Shown here: piece by piece, positions 45,280-52,628 of the stretch
Numbering within the stretch: position 1 is the stretch's first letter
How the letters are laid out: each line of letters opens with the position of its first letter
Assembly (NCBI GenBank): GCA_937892735.1
Contig: CALBGL010000066.1
Span: forward strand, 1 to 64,000
DNA: 64,000 nt
DNA from: an uncultured Clostridia bacterium
GTDB taxonomy: Bacteria; Bacillota; Clostridia; Lachnospirales; Bianqueaceae
Direction: 5' to 3'
Notes under the pieces: model-generated
Told to the model about the DNA's origin: nothing
Seen by the model: the letters and a program-made list of their open reading frames with translations, nothing else
Databases searched by the model: none
Program-made: the position numbers and the translations under genes

Positions 45280-46475
45280 GGCATCATGCCTCCCTGATCC
45301 TCCGGAGATGTCTGCATCATATTCCGCGTTGTTGTCTGCCCCTCGGACAGCCCTTCTCTGGGGGACGCAATATAATCCTCCGGTGTCAATCCAGAGAGAA
45401 TCTCATACGTATCCTCCACTTCATAGTACGTCCCCAGTGTGACGGCTCTCTTCTCCAGTTTTCCATCCCGATCCGCCCATACATACCATTGATCGCCTTC
45501 CTGCATCAAATAAGCAGAGGGGATTGCCAATAGATCTTCTCCGGCAGATTCGCTGAGCAGCTCCACATAGACATGCTGTCCCAGAATCAAACCATCATAA
45601 GAATCTAACACAATATAAAAAGCATAGGACGAAGAAGTCTGCGATGCATCTGTATTACTCATTCCATAATACATGCCATTGACATTATCTTCTGTTTGAC
45701 TGGTATCAATCTCAGAGATCACTCCCGTCCACGTTTGATCCTCAAATACTCTGGAACGAACCAACACCGCGCTGCCAGGCGTAATCTGATGAACATTCTG
45801 CTCGTTAATCTTAGCCTTTATTCGGTATTCCCCCGATGCCATCAACGTGATATATGTCTTCTCCTGACCATACATATCGGTAGTATCGCCATCCAGAACC
45901 GTTTCATCAATCGACTGCACGACGCCGGTCATCGTGCTGTACACCGTGTCATTTTCCATCTGATTTTTCTGTTTATCCATCTCGGTCTGTTTCACTTTTT
46001 TATCATACTCTGCCTGCTTAATCGAAGCTAACCGGTTCTGAATCTCAATTGTATACTGCAGCTGATTATCTTCCGAAGCGGACTTCTTCTCCTCTTCCAG
46101 AGCCGCAATCTCTGAATAATATGTACTGATTGAATTATCCAATTGTTCAATCTCAAGCTGTGCCTGTTCCAACGTGAATTGAATTTCCTCTGTATCATAA
46201 ACAAACAGCGGATCCCCCTCCTGCACGCTCTGTCCTTCTTCTACCAATGTCGTTTTGACTGTCCGTCCCTGTTCTGGATTCACTTTCAAAGTCGCCTGCG
46301 GCTCTACCATGCCGGCAAAACGATTTTGTACCCCTGCAAATCCATTCATACCCGCAAGTTCCCCTACACTGTCCACATAGACGTCTTCCGACTCATCTCC
46401 CACGCGATCTCCGCATCCTGTGAGCAGCAGTCCCAATGCCAAACACAGTGCGATGATCCGATCCCACTTCCTCAT
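45276..46475 (-). CDS. Membrane-fusion adaptor lipoprotein (HlyD/MacA type)
   Basis: First gene of the export operon, 399 residues. The signal sequence ends in a lipobox (LLLTGC), so it is probably anchored by lipid rather than by a helix. Lipoyl halves lie near 65-95 (VEEGQSVQEGDPLFVYDTEE) and near 185-210, flanking a coiled-coil hairpin (about 95-180). A beta-barrel with PGSAVLVRSRVFEDQTW follows. I use the ATG at 46475, which has GGGGGA 7 bases ahead; an in-frame ATG at 46490 has no good site. It lacks the inserts of the second adaptor. Confidence 0.88.
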   Translation of the reverse strand: MRKWDRIIALCLALGLLLTGCGDRVGDESEDVYVDSVGELAGMNGFAGVQNRFAGMVEPQATLKVNPEQGRTVKTTLVEEGQSVQEGDPLFVYDTEEIQFTLEQAQLEIEQLDNSISTYYSEIAALEEEKKSASEDNQLQYTIEIQNRLASIKQAEYDKKVKQTEMDKQKNQMENDTVYSTMTGVVQSIDETVLDGDTTDMYGQEKTYITLMASGEYRIKAKINEQNVHQITPGSAVLVRSRVFEDQTWTGVISEIDTSQTEDNVNGMYYGMSNTDASQTSSSYAFYIVLDSYDGLILGQHVYVELLSESAGEDLLAIPSAYLMQEGDQWYVWADRDGKLEKRAVTLGTYYEVEDTYEILSGLTPEDYIASPREGLSEGQTTTRNMMQTSPEDQGGMMP

Positions 46476-46513
46476 ACAATTGTCCCCCATTCTTTAAGGT
46501 TGATTTCCGTTTC

Positions 46514-46542
46514 AGTATATCAGATTCCTTCTGAAAACTCAA
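46514..46542 (-). promoter_or_regulatory. Promoter of the export operon
   Basis: TTGAGT at 46542-46537 and TATACT at 46519-46514, 17-base spacing, about 38 bases before the first adaptor start. Confidence 0.75.
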
Positions 46543-46566
46543 CTATGTAAATCAAAAGATTTTCTT

Positions 46567-46611
46567 AAAAAAAGCCGCCTGCGTTCTGTTCCCAACAGTT
46601 CCGCAGACAGC
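46567..46611 (-). terminator. Terminator after coaX
   Basis: GCTGTCTGCG pairs with CGCAGGCGGC (with G-T pairs), extended inside by AACTGTT/AACAG, followed by seven T. Begins 8 bases after the coaX stop. Confidence 0.9.
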
Positions 46612-46619
46612 TCTTTCCA

Positions 46620-47384
46620 TCACTGATTCTTCTGATAAATCAACCATAATCCATCTAAAAGAAGATGATCATCCCGAATAAATTTTCTTCGACAATAAGG
46701 AATCACAGCTGCCGCCAATCCTCCCGTAGCAATCAGAGCTGCCTTCATTCCCAGCTCTTCCTCAATCCGTTCCGCTATACCATCCATCATGGCCGCAGTC
46801 CCCAACACACTGCCTGATCGCATGCTATCAATAGTATTTGTACCGATCACATGCTTTGGCACGGTCAGATCGATATGGGGCAGCTGAGACGTGTGTTCCG
46901 ATAAAGCCGCCAGCGCAGTACGTACTCCAGGCAGAATCACAACTCCCCTGAAACTTCCATTTTTGTCAATAACAGAAGCTGTAGTCGCCGTTCCCAGATC
47001 AAAAACAATCTGCGGCACAGGATACTTGTGCAGAGAAGCTACTGCCCCTGCTACCATGTCCGCTCCCAGCTGTGCCGGATTATCGATTTTGATATTCAGT
47101 CCCGATTTGACTCCTGGCCCCACCACCAACGGTTCCCTGCCAATTATATACTGAACCGCCTTCACTAACGGAGATATCAGCGGCGGCACTACCGTAGAGA
47201 TGATTCCCCCCTCCAGTTCTTTACAATCCACATCATTAATATCCAACCAACATTTAAATTTTATAGCGTACTCTTCCGCCGTTGTCTCAAGATCCGTCTC
47301 GAAGCGGCCTACATAGCGCGCTCCTCTCTCATCCAGGCATCCGGCAACCAGATGCGTATTTCCCACATCAATCGCAAAAATCAC
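46620..47384 (-). CDS. coaX: Type III pantothenate kinase
   Basis: Phosphorylates pantothenate, the first step of coenzyme A synthesis, with monovalent cation dependence and no CoA feedback. The 254-residue ASKHA-fold protein has the phosphate-1 motif FAIDVGNTHLVAG (about 3-15), DNPAQLGADMVAGAVA (about 101-116), VFDLGTATTASVID (phosphate-2), and GGVVI-like loops near LPGVRTALAALSEHTSQLP. It starts at a GTG (47384) after GGAAG. It lies downstream of a putative pantothenate carrier, with a terminator hairpin between them. Confidence 0.95.
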   Translation of the reverse strand: MIFAIDVGNTHLVAGCLDERGARYVGRFETDLETTAEEYAIKFKCWLDINDVDCKELEGGIISTVVPPLISPLVKAVQYIIGREPLVVGPGVKSGLNIKIDNPAQLGADMVAGAVASLHKYPVPQIVFDLGTATTASVIDKNGSFRGVVILPGVRTALAALSEHTSQLPHIDLTVPKHVIGTNTIDSMRSGSVLGTAAMMDGIAERIEEELGMKAALIATGGLAAAVIPYCRRKFIRDDHLLLDGLWLIYQKNQ

Positions 47385-47404
47385 TATACTCTTCCTTTCT
47401 TTTA

Positions 47405-47430
47405 CAAAAAGGGCGGAGTTTCCTCCGCTC
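47405..47430 (-). terminator. Terminator or attenuator between the ECF S gene and coaX
   Basis: GCGGAG-GAAA-CTCCGC followed by CCTTTTTG: a compact hairpin with a stable tetraloop and T run, 20 bases ahead of the coaX start. It should reduce coaX expression relative to the carrier gene. Confidence 0.8.
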
Positions 47431-47437
47431 CTCTTCC

Positions 47438-48061
47438 TTATATATCCGATGGAAACTGGCGTTTCATGACCACATCCAGCGCCTTACTGATGGCAGCGGC
47501 CACAATAAAGCAAACAATCGCCTCTATGACGCCATTCAGCCCCACAAATACGCCTACAAACGCCAGGAGATTCATCCCCCCTCGCATTCCCATAATATAA
47601 TCTGTCTGTCCAAAGAGAAGCAACACGCCCCCCACAAAAAATATAGTATTCAACAGCGCGCCGCATAAACTTGTCACACAGTACGAGAGCGACTTCGATT
47701 TGGTCCGATCCACACGCACCAAACCGCGGAAAATCAATCCACATAGCCATCCCATCAGAATTCTTGGCACCATACACACCAGAAAGGTAAATACTGGCTG
47801 AATCCCCAACAGCACATTTCCAAAAGAACTCATACCGAAGCATTGCATAAAGCTTGCCAAGCCAAACATGGCTCCTAAGAAGGCTCCTGCACCGGGCCCC
47901 ATCACAATCGCTCCGATGATCACCGGAATCATGATAAATGTGATTTCCACCATCCCCACATGAAGAAACCCAATGGGAGTAAATCCCATGAGGAAAATGA
48001 TGGCTGTAAGTATGGCCAACTGTGCCATCCTACTTGTTTTTGCAGAAATATTCTTGTTCAT
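47438..48061 (-). CDS. ECF transporter S component, probably pantothenate-specific
   Basis: A 207-residue hydrophobic protein with about six membrane helices. Features typical of S components are the N-terminal AILTAIIFLMGFTPIGFLHVG and GPGAGAFLGAMFGLASF in the third helix region. S components bind a vitamin and share a common energising module encoded elsewhere (none is seen here). The adjacent pantothenate kinase makes a PanT-like role the best guess. It has its own promoter and a 105-base leader. Specificity is inference. Confidence 0.8.
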   Translation of the reverse strand: MNKNISAKTSRMAQLAILTAIIFLMGFTPIGFLHVGMVEITFIMIPVIIGAIVMGPGAGAFLGAMFGLASFMQCFGMSSFGNVLLGIQPVFTFLVCMVPRILMGWLCGLIFRGLVRVDRTKSKSLSYCVTSLCGALLNTIFFVGGVLLLFGQTDYIMGMRGGMNLLAFVGVFVGLNGVIEAIVCFIVAAAISKALDVVMKRQFPSDI

Positions 48062-48165
48062 TCGATTATCCTCCTGCTATTGTTTTCGTGTCAGACAGTC
48101 GCTTTTCCCGAGACTTCTGCATGCCCCGCGACGTCCTCTCTGCAATTGAAATACAATGCAGGCTT
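48062..48165 (-). promoter_or_regulatory. Structured leader of the ECF S component gene
   Basis: About 100 bases between the -10 box and the ATG can fold as CTGCA-TTG/CAA-TTGCAG, then a longer element in which GACGTCGC pairs with GCGACTGTC around an internal GC-rich loop. It ends in an unpaired A-rich run and the AGGAGG ribosome site. I do not recognise a known riboswitch class. Confidence 0.4.
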
Positions 48166-48194
48166 ATTATACCCGGTCGTTCTTAAATTTTCAA
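48166..48194 (-). promoter_or_regulatory. Promoter of the ECF S component gene
   Basis: TTGAAA at 48194-48189 and TATAAT at 48171-48166 with 17-base spacing, just after the stop of the ATP-grasp gene. Confidence 0.88.
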
Positions 48195-48210
48195 GTGATT
48201 TATGAAAAAA

Positions 48211-49242
48211 TTACCCTTTATAATGGCACTTAAAATCAGGGACTAGTTTCTTGATCACCGGCAACATACCGATTCCATCCGGCGTATGCGGCGGAAGCTG
48301 CCAAAAATCATGCGCGTTAAAAGTATTACCTTCGATGATGACGGGCCCCTTCTCTGTCACAGCTACATCCCATCCAATATACCGTACCTGCGGCACTACC
48401 AGACTCGCCTCAAGACACATCTTAACAGCTTCTTTTACATACGGTATCTGATATCCTACCAGCGGAACGTGTGTCTCTGGATGTTCGTAATAAATGATGC
48501 CCTTTGTGGTATCTCCGGAATGCGCAGGATACGCGATTTTCCCCGTTTCCGGATCTACTCTGGCAAATAGGCAGTTGTTGTCCACGATGCTTCCATTGAG
48601 CCCCATCTTCTGTACAATATAAACCACATGCGGTTTTCCCCAATTATCCAGAATCGTGATAATCCGCATGCTGTTCACTGCATTGGCATATAGTTTCCGT
48701 AATGCCGGATGCTGGATGATCAGATCTTCGATGGTACAGAATCCCTTTTCCTTAAAATAGCGGTACAAAGAGTCAAAATCCGGATAATCGGGTACATGAA
48801 TCCGCTCACAGCCGATTCCGCATTCCTTATCCTTCAGTTTTCCAAAAAGCCATTCTCTGCTTTTCACAAACTCTTCCACCTCTGCCTTTGAAGCCTTCTC
48901 CAATTCGATAAAGCCCCGTCCCAAATAATCATGGAATGTAGTATAAAATTCATCTTTATTCTCAAAAATAGAAGAATACTCCGGATCATTCAAAAACTCA
49001 TTCAGCTTTTTACTGACCAACCGTGTTACATAGGTACTGCGCTGCTTCGGTGTCAGATTATAAAAAGCAAACACCTGATAATCATAATATCCCGCGCCGT
49101 ATCGCAACGTACACTGTACCATATCCAGAAAGATAAAAAACTTATTTCTTCCTGTCTTCTCATGTACCGCGTTGATTGCGCTTTTCATCTTGTCAAAGCT
49201 GGCGTGAGCCAATACCCTGAAAATATAATTGCGATCCGCCAT
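48211..49242 (-). CDS. Sugar-transfer-associated ATP-grasp-like protein
   Basis: A 343-residue protein matching the pattern of ATP-grasp enzymes annotated as sugar-transfer associated. It has SMRIITILDNWGKPHVVYIVQKMG, an acidic metal site in SIVDNNCLFARVDPETGKI, and the late catalytic strand GWDVAVTEKGPVIIEGNTFNAHDFWQ (about 303-328). ATP-grasp enzymes join a carboxylate to an amine or similar acceptor; the substrates here are unknown. It starts at 49242 after AGGAGGAAATGAG and lies 1 base from alr, which suggests a link to wall or capsule building. Confidence 0.8.
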   Translation of the reverse strand: MADRNYIFRVLAHASFDKMKSAINAVHEKTGRNKFFIFLDMVQCTLRYGAGYYDYQVFAFYNLTPKQRSTYVTRLVSKKLNEFLNDPEYSSIFENKDEFYTTFHDYLGRGFIELEKASKAEVEEFVKSREWLFGKLKDKECGIGCERIHVPDYPDFDSLYRYFKEKGFCTIEDLIIQHPALRKLYANAVNSMRIITILDNWGKPHVVYIVQKMGLNGSIVDNNCLFARVDPETGKIAYPAHSGDTTKGIIYYEHPETHVPLVGYQIPYVKEAVKMCLEASLVVPQVRYIGWDVAVTEKGPVIIEGNTFNAHDFWQLPPHTPDGIGMLPVIKKLVPDFKCHYKG

Positions 49243-49243
49243 C

Positions 49244-50374
49244 TCATTTCCTCCTCGAATCTTTATAAAATCGTGGAACCCGCTTCGATATTCCACAAAC
49301 AATCTCATCCACATTGGTATGCAACATATCTGCCATCCACTGTACACTCAGCCGATCTCCCAGCAGCGTCACAGTATCCCCCCGCTGCACATCCGGTATA
49401 TCCGTTACATCGACCATACACTGATCCATACAAATCCGCCCGATAATGGGCGCCTCCATACCATGGATCAGGACTTTTCCCTGGTTCGACAGCTCTCTCC
49501 GCAAGCCATCGGCAAATCCCACGGGCAAAGTTGCGATACGCGTCGTCCTCGGCGCCACAAAACTCCCTCCATAACCAACCTCTGCCCCCTTTAGGACTTC
49601 TTTCACCATGACCACATACGTATACCAACTCAGGATTTGCCGTAGCCCCTGCGCCGGCCAGTCTATCTCATCGGAGGGAGACAATCCATATAGGATATCC
49701 CCTGCGCGCACCGCATCCATCTGCACATCCTCCATCATCAATATCGCTGGACTATTCGCTACATGGAGCATTGGCAAGGGAACTTCCAATGCTTTTATCT
49801 GCTGTACAAACCGTTGAAACAGATCATATTGTTTTCTCGCGCTCTGATGATCCGCCTCGTCCGCCCTGGCAAAATGCGTAAAAATCCCCTGTACATCCAG
49901 CCCGTCCATCCGCATAATGCGTCCAATATCCTGCAAAGATGCTTCCGACGGTGAAAAACCGATGCGATTCATCCCCGTATCAATCTTAATCTGTACGCGC
50001 TGACGAATCCCCTTTTTTCTGGCTTCTGCCGCCATAAATTCTGCCATCTCACAGGAAAATACAGTCAGATCCAGTCGATATGGCATTGCTTCACGCACAC
50101 ACTCTTCTCGAATATCTCCTAAAACCATAATCGGCTCTTGAACGCCAGCCTTGCGAAGTTCCATTCCCTCTTCCCAAATGGCTACCGCATATGCGTCCAC
50201 TCCCGCGCGCTTGAATGCCGGATAGAGTCCAACAGCACCGTGACCGTAAGCATCCGCTTTTACCACCGCGATCAGCTTTACATCAGGATGCAGCCGACGT
50301 CGGATATTCTCCACATTCTGTCCCAGCCTGTCTAAATCTATAACCACGGCCGTCCTCCCCGACCAGCTTTCCAT
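49244..50374 (-). CDS. alr: Alanine racemase
   Basis: PLP enzyme that interconverts L- and D-alanine for peptidoglycan. The 376 residues include the PLP lysine in AVVKADAYGHGAVG (about 38), the PLP-site region HVANSPAILMM, the second catalytic base tyrosine in EVGYGGSFVA, and CMDQCMVDVTDIP. The ATG at 50374 follows GGGGGC; the frame opens 21 bases earlier. First gene of a two-gene operon with the ATP-grasp gene. Confidence 0.95.
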   Translation of the reverse strand: MESWSGRTAVVIDLDRLGQNVENIRRRLHPDVKLIAVVKADAYGHGAVGLYPAFKRAGVDAYAVAIWEEGMELRKAGVQEPIMVLGDIREECVREAMPYRLDLTVFSCEMAEFMAAEARKKGIRQRVQIKIDTGMNRIGFSPSEASLQDIGRIMRMDGLDVQGIFTHFARADEADHQSARKQYDLFQRFVQQIKALEVPLPMLHVANSPAILMMEDVQMDAVRAGDILYGLSPSDEIDWPAQGLRQILSWYTYVVMVKEVLKGAEVGYGGSFVAPRTTRIATLPVGFADGLRRELSNQGKVLIHGMEAPIIGRICMDQCMVDVTDIPDVQRGDTVTLLGDRLSVQWMADMLHTNVDEIVCGISKRVPRFYKDSRRK

Positions 50375-50408
50375 GCCGACGCCCCCTTCATACATACTTC
50401 AGTGTTTC

Positions 50409-50437
50409 ATTCTAACACATCCATCGATATTTTACAA
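50409..50437 (-). promoter_or_regulatory. Promoter of alr
   Basis: TTGTAA at 50437-50432 and TAGAAT at 50414-50409, 17-base spacing, 35 bases ahead of the alr start. Confidence 0.75.
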
Positions 50438-50482
50438 TCCTAAAATCCGACGTATTCTTGCGATCTTGACGGATGTGATCAT

Positions 50483-50521
50483 AAAAAGAGGCGATTATCC
50501 GTAGCTATGGACTATCGCCTC
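50483..50521 (-). terminator. Terminator of the xpt operon
   Basis: GAGGCGAT pairs with ATCGCCTC around an 18-base region that can also pair (GTCC/GGAT), followed by TTTTTAT. Confidence 0.88.
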
Positions 50522-50540
50522 ATGATCTCACTCGGTTCAT

Positions 50541-50918
50541 TCAATTTGAAATAACAGGATCTTCTTGTAATAATTCTTCATATTCTTTGGCTTCTTCCTG
50601 CGCTAGAACGCGTTCCAGAAAGACGCGGTCATGAAACAGGCCATTGGTTCTTGCCTTCATCTGCCGAAGTTTTTCCAGTTCTTCCATGTTGAGTCCTCTC
50701 GCCAGTAAAATCGCATTGATCACTTCCACGACATCCGCCAACTCTTCCATACTTCGACTTGCCATGTACTCTCTCATTTCTTCCTTCAGTTTCTCATGTA
50801 GCGCATACAAATATTCATCATCATCCAGATGCCGTATTAACGGTGTATATCCATCTCGCTTCATAATTTCCGGGACACGATCCCTGACCAATTTGTTGTA
50901 AATCCGTTCTTTTTTCAT
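50541..50918 (-). CDS. MazG-like nucleoside triphosphate pyrophosphohydrolase
   Basis: A 125-residue all-alpha protein. It starts KKERIYNKLVRDRVPEIMKRDG and has the acidic helices EKLKEEMREYM (about 42-52) and MEELADVVEVINAILLARG (about 57-75) that bind magnesium and nucleotide in the MazG/HisE fold. Such small proteins are often annotated as phosphoribosyl-ATP pyrophosphohydrolase-like, but the true HisE of this organism is at 2625-2942. House-cleaning of non-canonical purine nucleotides would fit its place 12 bases after xpt. Confidence 0.8.
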   Translation of the reverse strand: MKKERIYNKLVRDRVPEIMKRDGYTPLIRHLDDDEYLYALHEKLKEEMREYMASRSMEELADVVEVINAILLARGLNMEELEKLRQMKARTNGLFHDRVFLERVLAQEEAKEYEELLQEDPVISN

Positions 50919-50930
50919 TGTCTGCCCCCC

Positions 50931-51518
50931 CTATTCGGCTGATTTTCGGAATATAATTTCTCCTGTTTGTTCATCCATAGTATCTACGATAGCTAACGAT
51001 TCTACCCGAATTCCCCGTTTTCTAAGAAGATCGCCCCCCGGCTGAAACCCCTTTTCAATTCCGATGCCAATCCCCTCTACCGTTCCTTCGGCTTCTTCCA
51101 CCAACTGGATAAGCCCTGCGACAGCACATCCATTGGCTAAAAAATCGTCTATAATCAAAACATGATCTTCTGGTAATAAGAATTTCCGAGAAACCAAAAT
51201 AGGATACATTCTGCCATGTGTAAAAGACTTTACTTCTGCAGTATATACTTCCTCATCTAAGTTCATACTCTTACTTTTTTTAGCAAATACCACCGGAACA
51301 TGAAAATATTGTGCTGTAATACATGCTAATCCAATCCCTGAAGCTTCAATCGTCAAAATCTTATTGACCGGCCGATCCGAAAATCTTCGCGAAAACTCCT
51401 GCCCCATCGCATTAAAAAGATCTATATCCATTTGGTGATTCAGAAAACTATCTACTCGTAGTACATTTCCGTTACGAACCACACCTTCTTTACGAATGCG
51501 TTCTTCCAATTGTTTCAT
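50931..51518 (-). CDS. xpt: Xanthine phosphoribosyltransferase
   Basis: Salvages xanthine with PRPP to give XMP. The 195-residue type I phosphoribosyltransferase has the PRPP loop VLIIDDFLANGCAVAGL (about 123-139) and NKILTIEASGIGLACITAQYF (about 49-69), plus the Xpt-typical FLNHQMD near residue 24. The ATG at 51518 follows AAAGGAG. The frame stays open to 51608 through the third leader repeat, but that part has no ribosome site and no family similarity, so it is untranslated leader. Heads the xpt-pyrophosphohydrolase operon. Confidence 0.95.
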   Translation of the reverse strand: MKQLEERIRKEGVVRNGNVLRVDSFLNHQMDIDLFNAMGQEFSRRFSDRPVNKILTIEASGIGLACITAQYFHVPVVFAKKSKSMNLDEEVYTAEVKSFTHGRMYPILVSRKFLLPEDHVLIIDDFLANGCAVAGLIQLVEEAEGTVEGIGIGIEKGFQPGGDLLRKRGIRVESLAIVDTMDEQTGEIIFRKSAE

Positions 51519-51522
51519 GCAA

Positions 51523-51626
51523 CTTCTCCTTTGTACGCTCTTGAAACAAACGTCCTTGACGGCCATCTCAGGACATGGCTCAGTCCCTACCGTATAGAGA
51601 TCTATCATGCCACGCCTATTTTACCA
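51523..51626 (-). repeat. xpt leader repeat, unit 3
   Basis: Third copy of the tandem unit, adjacent to the xpt ribosome site. It begins TGGTAAAATAGGCGTGGC. Hairpin 1 pairs GGCGTGGC with GCCATGTC (with G-U pairs). Hairpin 2 pairs GAGATGG with TTGTTTC, and its tip GTC-AAG-GAC replaces the GCC-AAAG-GGC of units 1 and 2, a compensatory change. Confidence 0.8.
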
Positions 51627-51729
51627 TAAGGGCAAATGGCTTTCGGAGATGCACGCCCTTTGGCAGGCATCTCAAGGCGTAATCCATCATTACGGTGTAG
51701 AAAACTTCCAAGCCACGCCTATTATACCA
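51627..51729 (-). repeat. xpt leader repeat, unit 2
   Basis: Second copy. It begins TGGTATAATAGGCGTGGC. Hairpin 1 pairs AGGCGT with ACGCCT. Hairpin 2 pairs GAGATGC with GCATCTC around CTGCCAAAGGGCGT. The stem sequence differs from unit 1 (GAGTTTG/CAAACTC) on both strands. Confidence 0.8.
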
Positions 51730-51833
51730 CAACAAGACTTCCGTCGGAGTTTGACGCCCTTTGGCGGCAAACTCTGGGCGTGGCTCAGCCACCTATAACT
51801 ATAGGAATCTATCAAGCCACGCCTATTATACCA
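51730..51833 (-). repeat. xpt leader repeat, unit 1
   Basis: First transcribed copy. It begins TGGTATAATAGGCGTGGC, where TATAAT also serves as the promoter -10 box. Hairpin 1 pairs GGCGTGGCT with AGCCACGCC and contains an inner CCTAT/ATAGG stem. Hairpin 2 pairs GAGTTTG with CAAACTC around CCGCCAAAGGGCGT. Confidence 0.8.
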
Positions 51834-51854
51834 CATGTTTCCTTTTTTTGTAAA
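51825..51854 (-). promoter_or_regulatory. Promoter of xpt
   Basis: TTTACA at 51854-51849 and TATAAT at 51830-51825 with 18-base spacing, preceded by TGG (extended -10 TGnTATAAT). The extended -10 is repeated at the head of units 2 (51726-51721) and 3 (TAAAAT, 51623-51618), but those lack a -35 match. Confidence 0.8.
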
Positions 51855-51882
51855 CCCTTATTTCAGCAATTGTCGTATTAAT

Positions 51883-52560
51883 TTACAAGTATAATTCCGT
51901 ACAAAGCAAACGATACGGCATTTCATCTTCTTCGATCTGGGGGAAGCGCCCAATTTTTTCATAAAAGCGATTATCATTCTCATCGTCATTACACATGGAT
52001 ACTTCTCCCAACAGTACATCCCCACTTCCCCGTTCTACATGAAAGTCATGATACAGATAGGGTGGCACTGTCAGACTCTCCCCTGGCGTGAGTCGGATCT
52101 GTGTACCTGCCCGTACGCATCTTTGAGCTCCATCCGTATGAATCACCGCCGGTGTATCCGCTAATTCCCCCTCAGAAGTAGAATTATAGACGGTAATCAG
52201 AACATTGCCACCCCCTCGATTTATGATATCTTCCATCTTATTCCAATGGAAATGCATAGGAGCCGTCTGTCCTTCTTTGAGCATAAGCAATTTCTCCGCG
52301 TATGGCTTTGGATATTGATCAACCATTTTCACGTTTCCATTCCGGAGCGTAATCAGCGCAAACCCCACCTCATCAAAACGTCCCAAGCCATAGTCCGTGA
52401 TATCCCAGCCGAGATGATTATCTCGAATCTCTTGGCATTCCTCGCCCTTCTCTTTCCATTCCTGCGGAGTCCATTTGCAGAACGGCGGGATCTGCACTCC
52501 ACATTTTCGGATCAAAGTTTCCATTTCTCGAATCGCCTGATTGATTCTGGATCGTTTCAT
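51883..52560 (-). CDS. D-lyxose/D-mannose-type sugar isomerase
   Basis: A 225-residue cupin-fold protein like bacterial D-lyxose isomerases, which interconvert aldo- and keto-sugars with a divalent metal. Metal-binding residues are in APMHFHWNKMEDIINRGGG (about 100-118, two His and a Glu) and PPYLYHDFHVERG (about 167-179). The start MKRSRINQAIREM at 52560 has GGGGGAAGGA ahead. No sugar transporter or kinase is adjacent, so the physiological substrate is open. It lies 68 bases after the DUF624 gene. Confidence 0.85.
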   Translation of the reverse strand: MKRSRINQAIREMETLIRKCGVQIPPFCKWTPQEWKEKGEECQEIRDNHLGWDITDYGLGRFDEVGFALITLRNGNVKMVDQYPKPYAEKLLMLKEGQTAPMHFHWNKMEDIINRGGGNVLITVYNSTSEGELADTPAVIHTDGAQRCVRAGTQIRLTPGESLTVPPYLYHDFHVERGSGDVLLGEVSMCNDDENDNRFYEKIGRFPQIEEDEMPYRLLCTELYL

Positions 52561-52628
52561 TTTCCTTCCCCCATTTTTATAAAAATAATACGGCAACAGT
52601 CGCCTGCCACCGCATACATATCCCCTCA

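Noticed and set aside
51519..51608. A longer Xpt protein starting at 51608
   Set aside because: The frame stays open through leader unit 3, but there is no ribosome site at 51608, and the family N-terminus begins at 51518 after AAAGGAG.
51523..51833. A classical purine riboswitch ahead of xpt
   Set aside because: The conserved loops and junctions (TTTCTACC, CCGTAAA, GACTA) are absent. Unit 2 contains TTTTCTACACCGTAATG, which looks partly similar, but units 1 and 3 do not share it, and the three-way junction cannot be drawn.
51607..51881. Plus-strand open frames through the xpt leader repeats
   Set aside because: They arise from the repeat itself (a repeated ATPIIP segment), lack ribosome sites and run opposite to every gene in the window.
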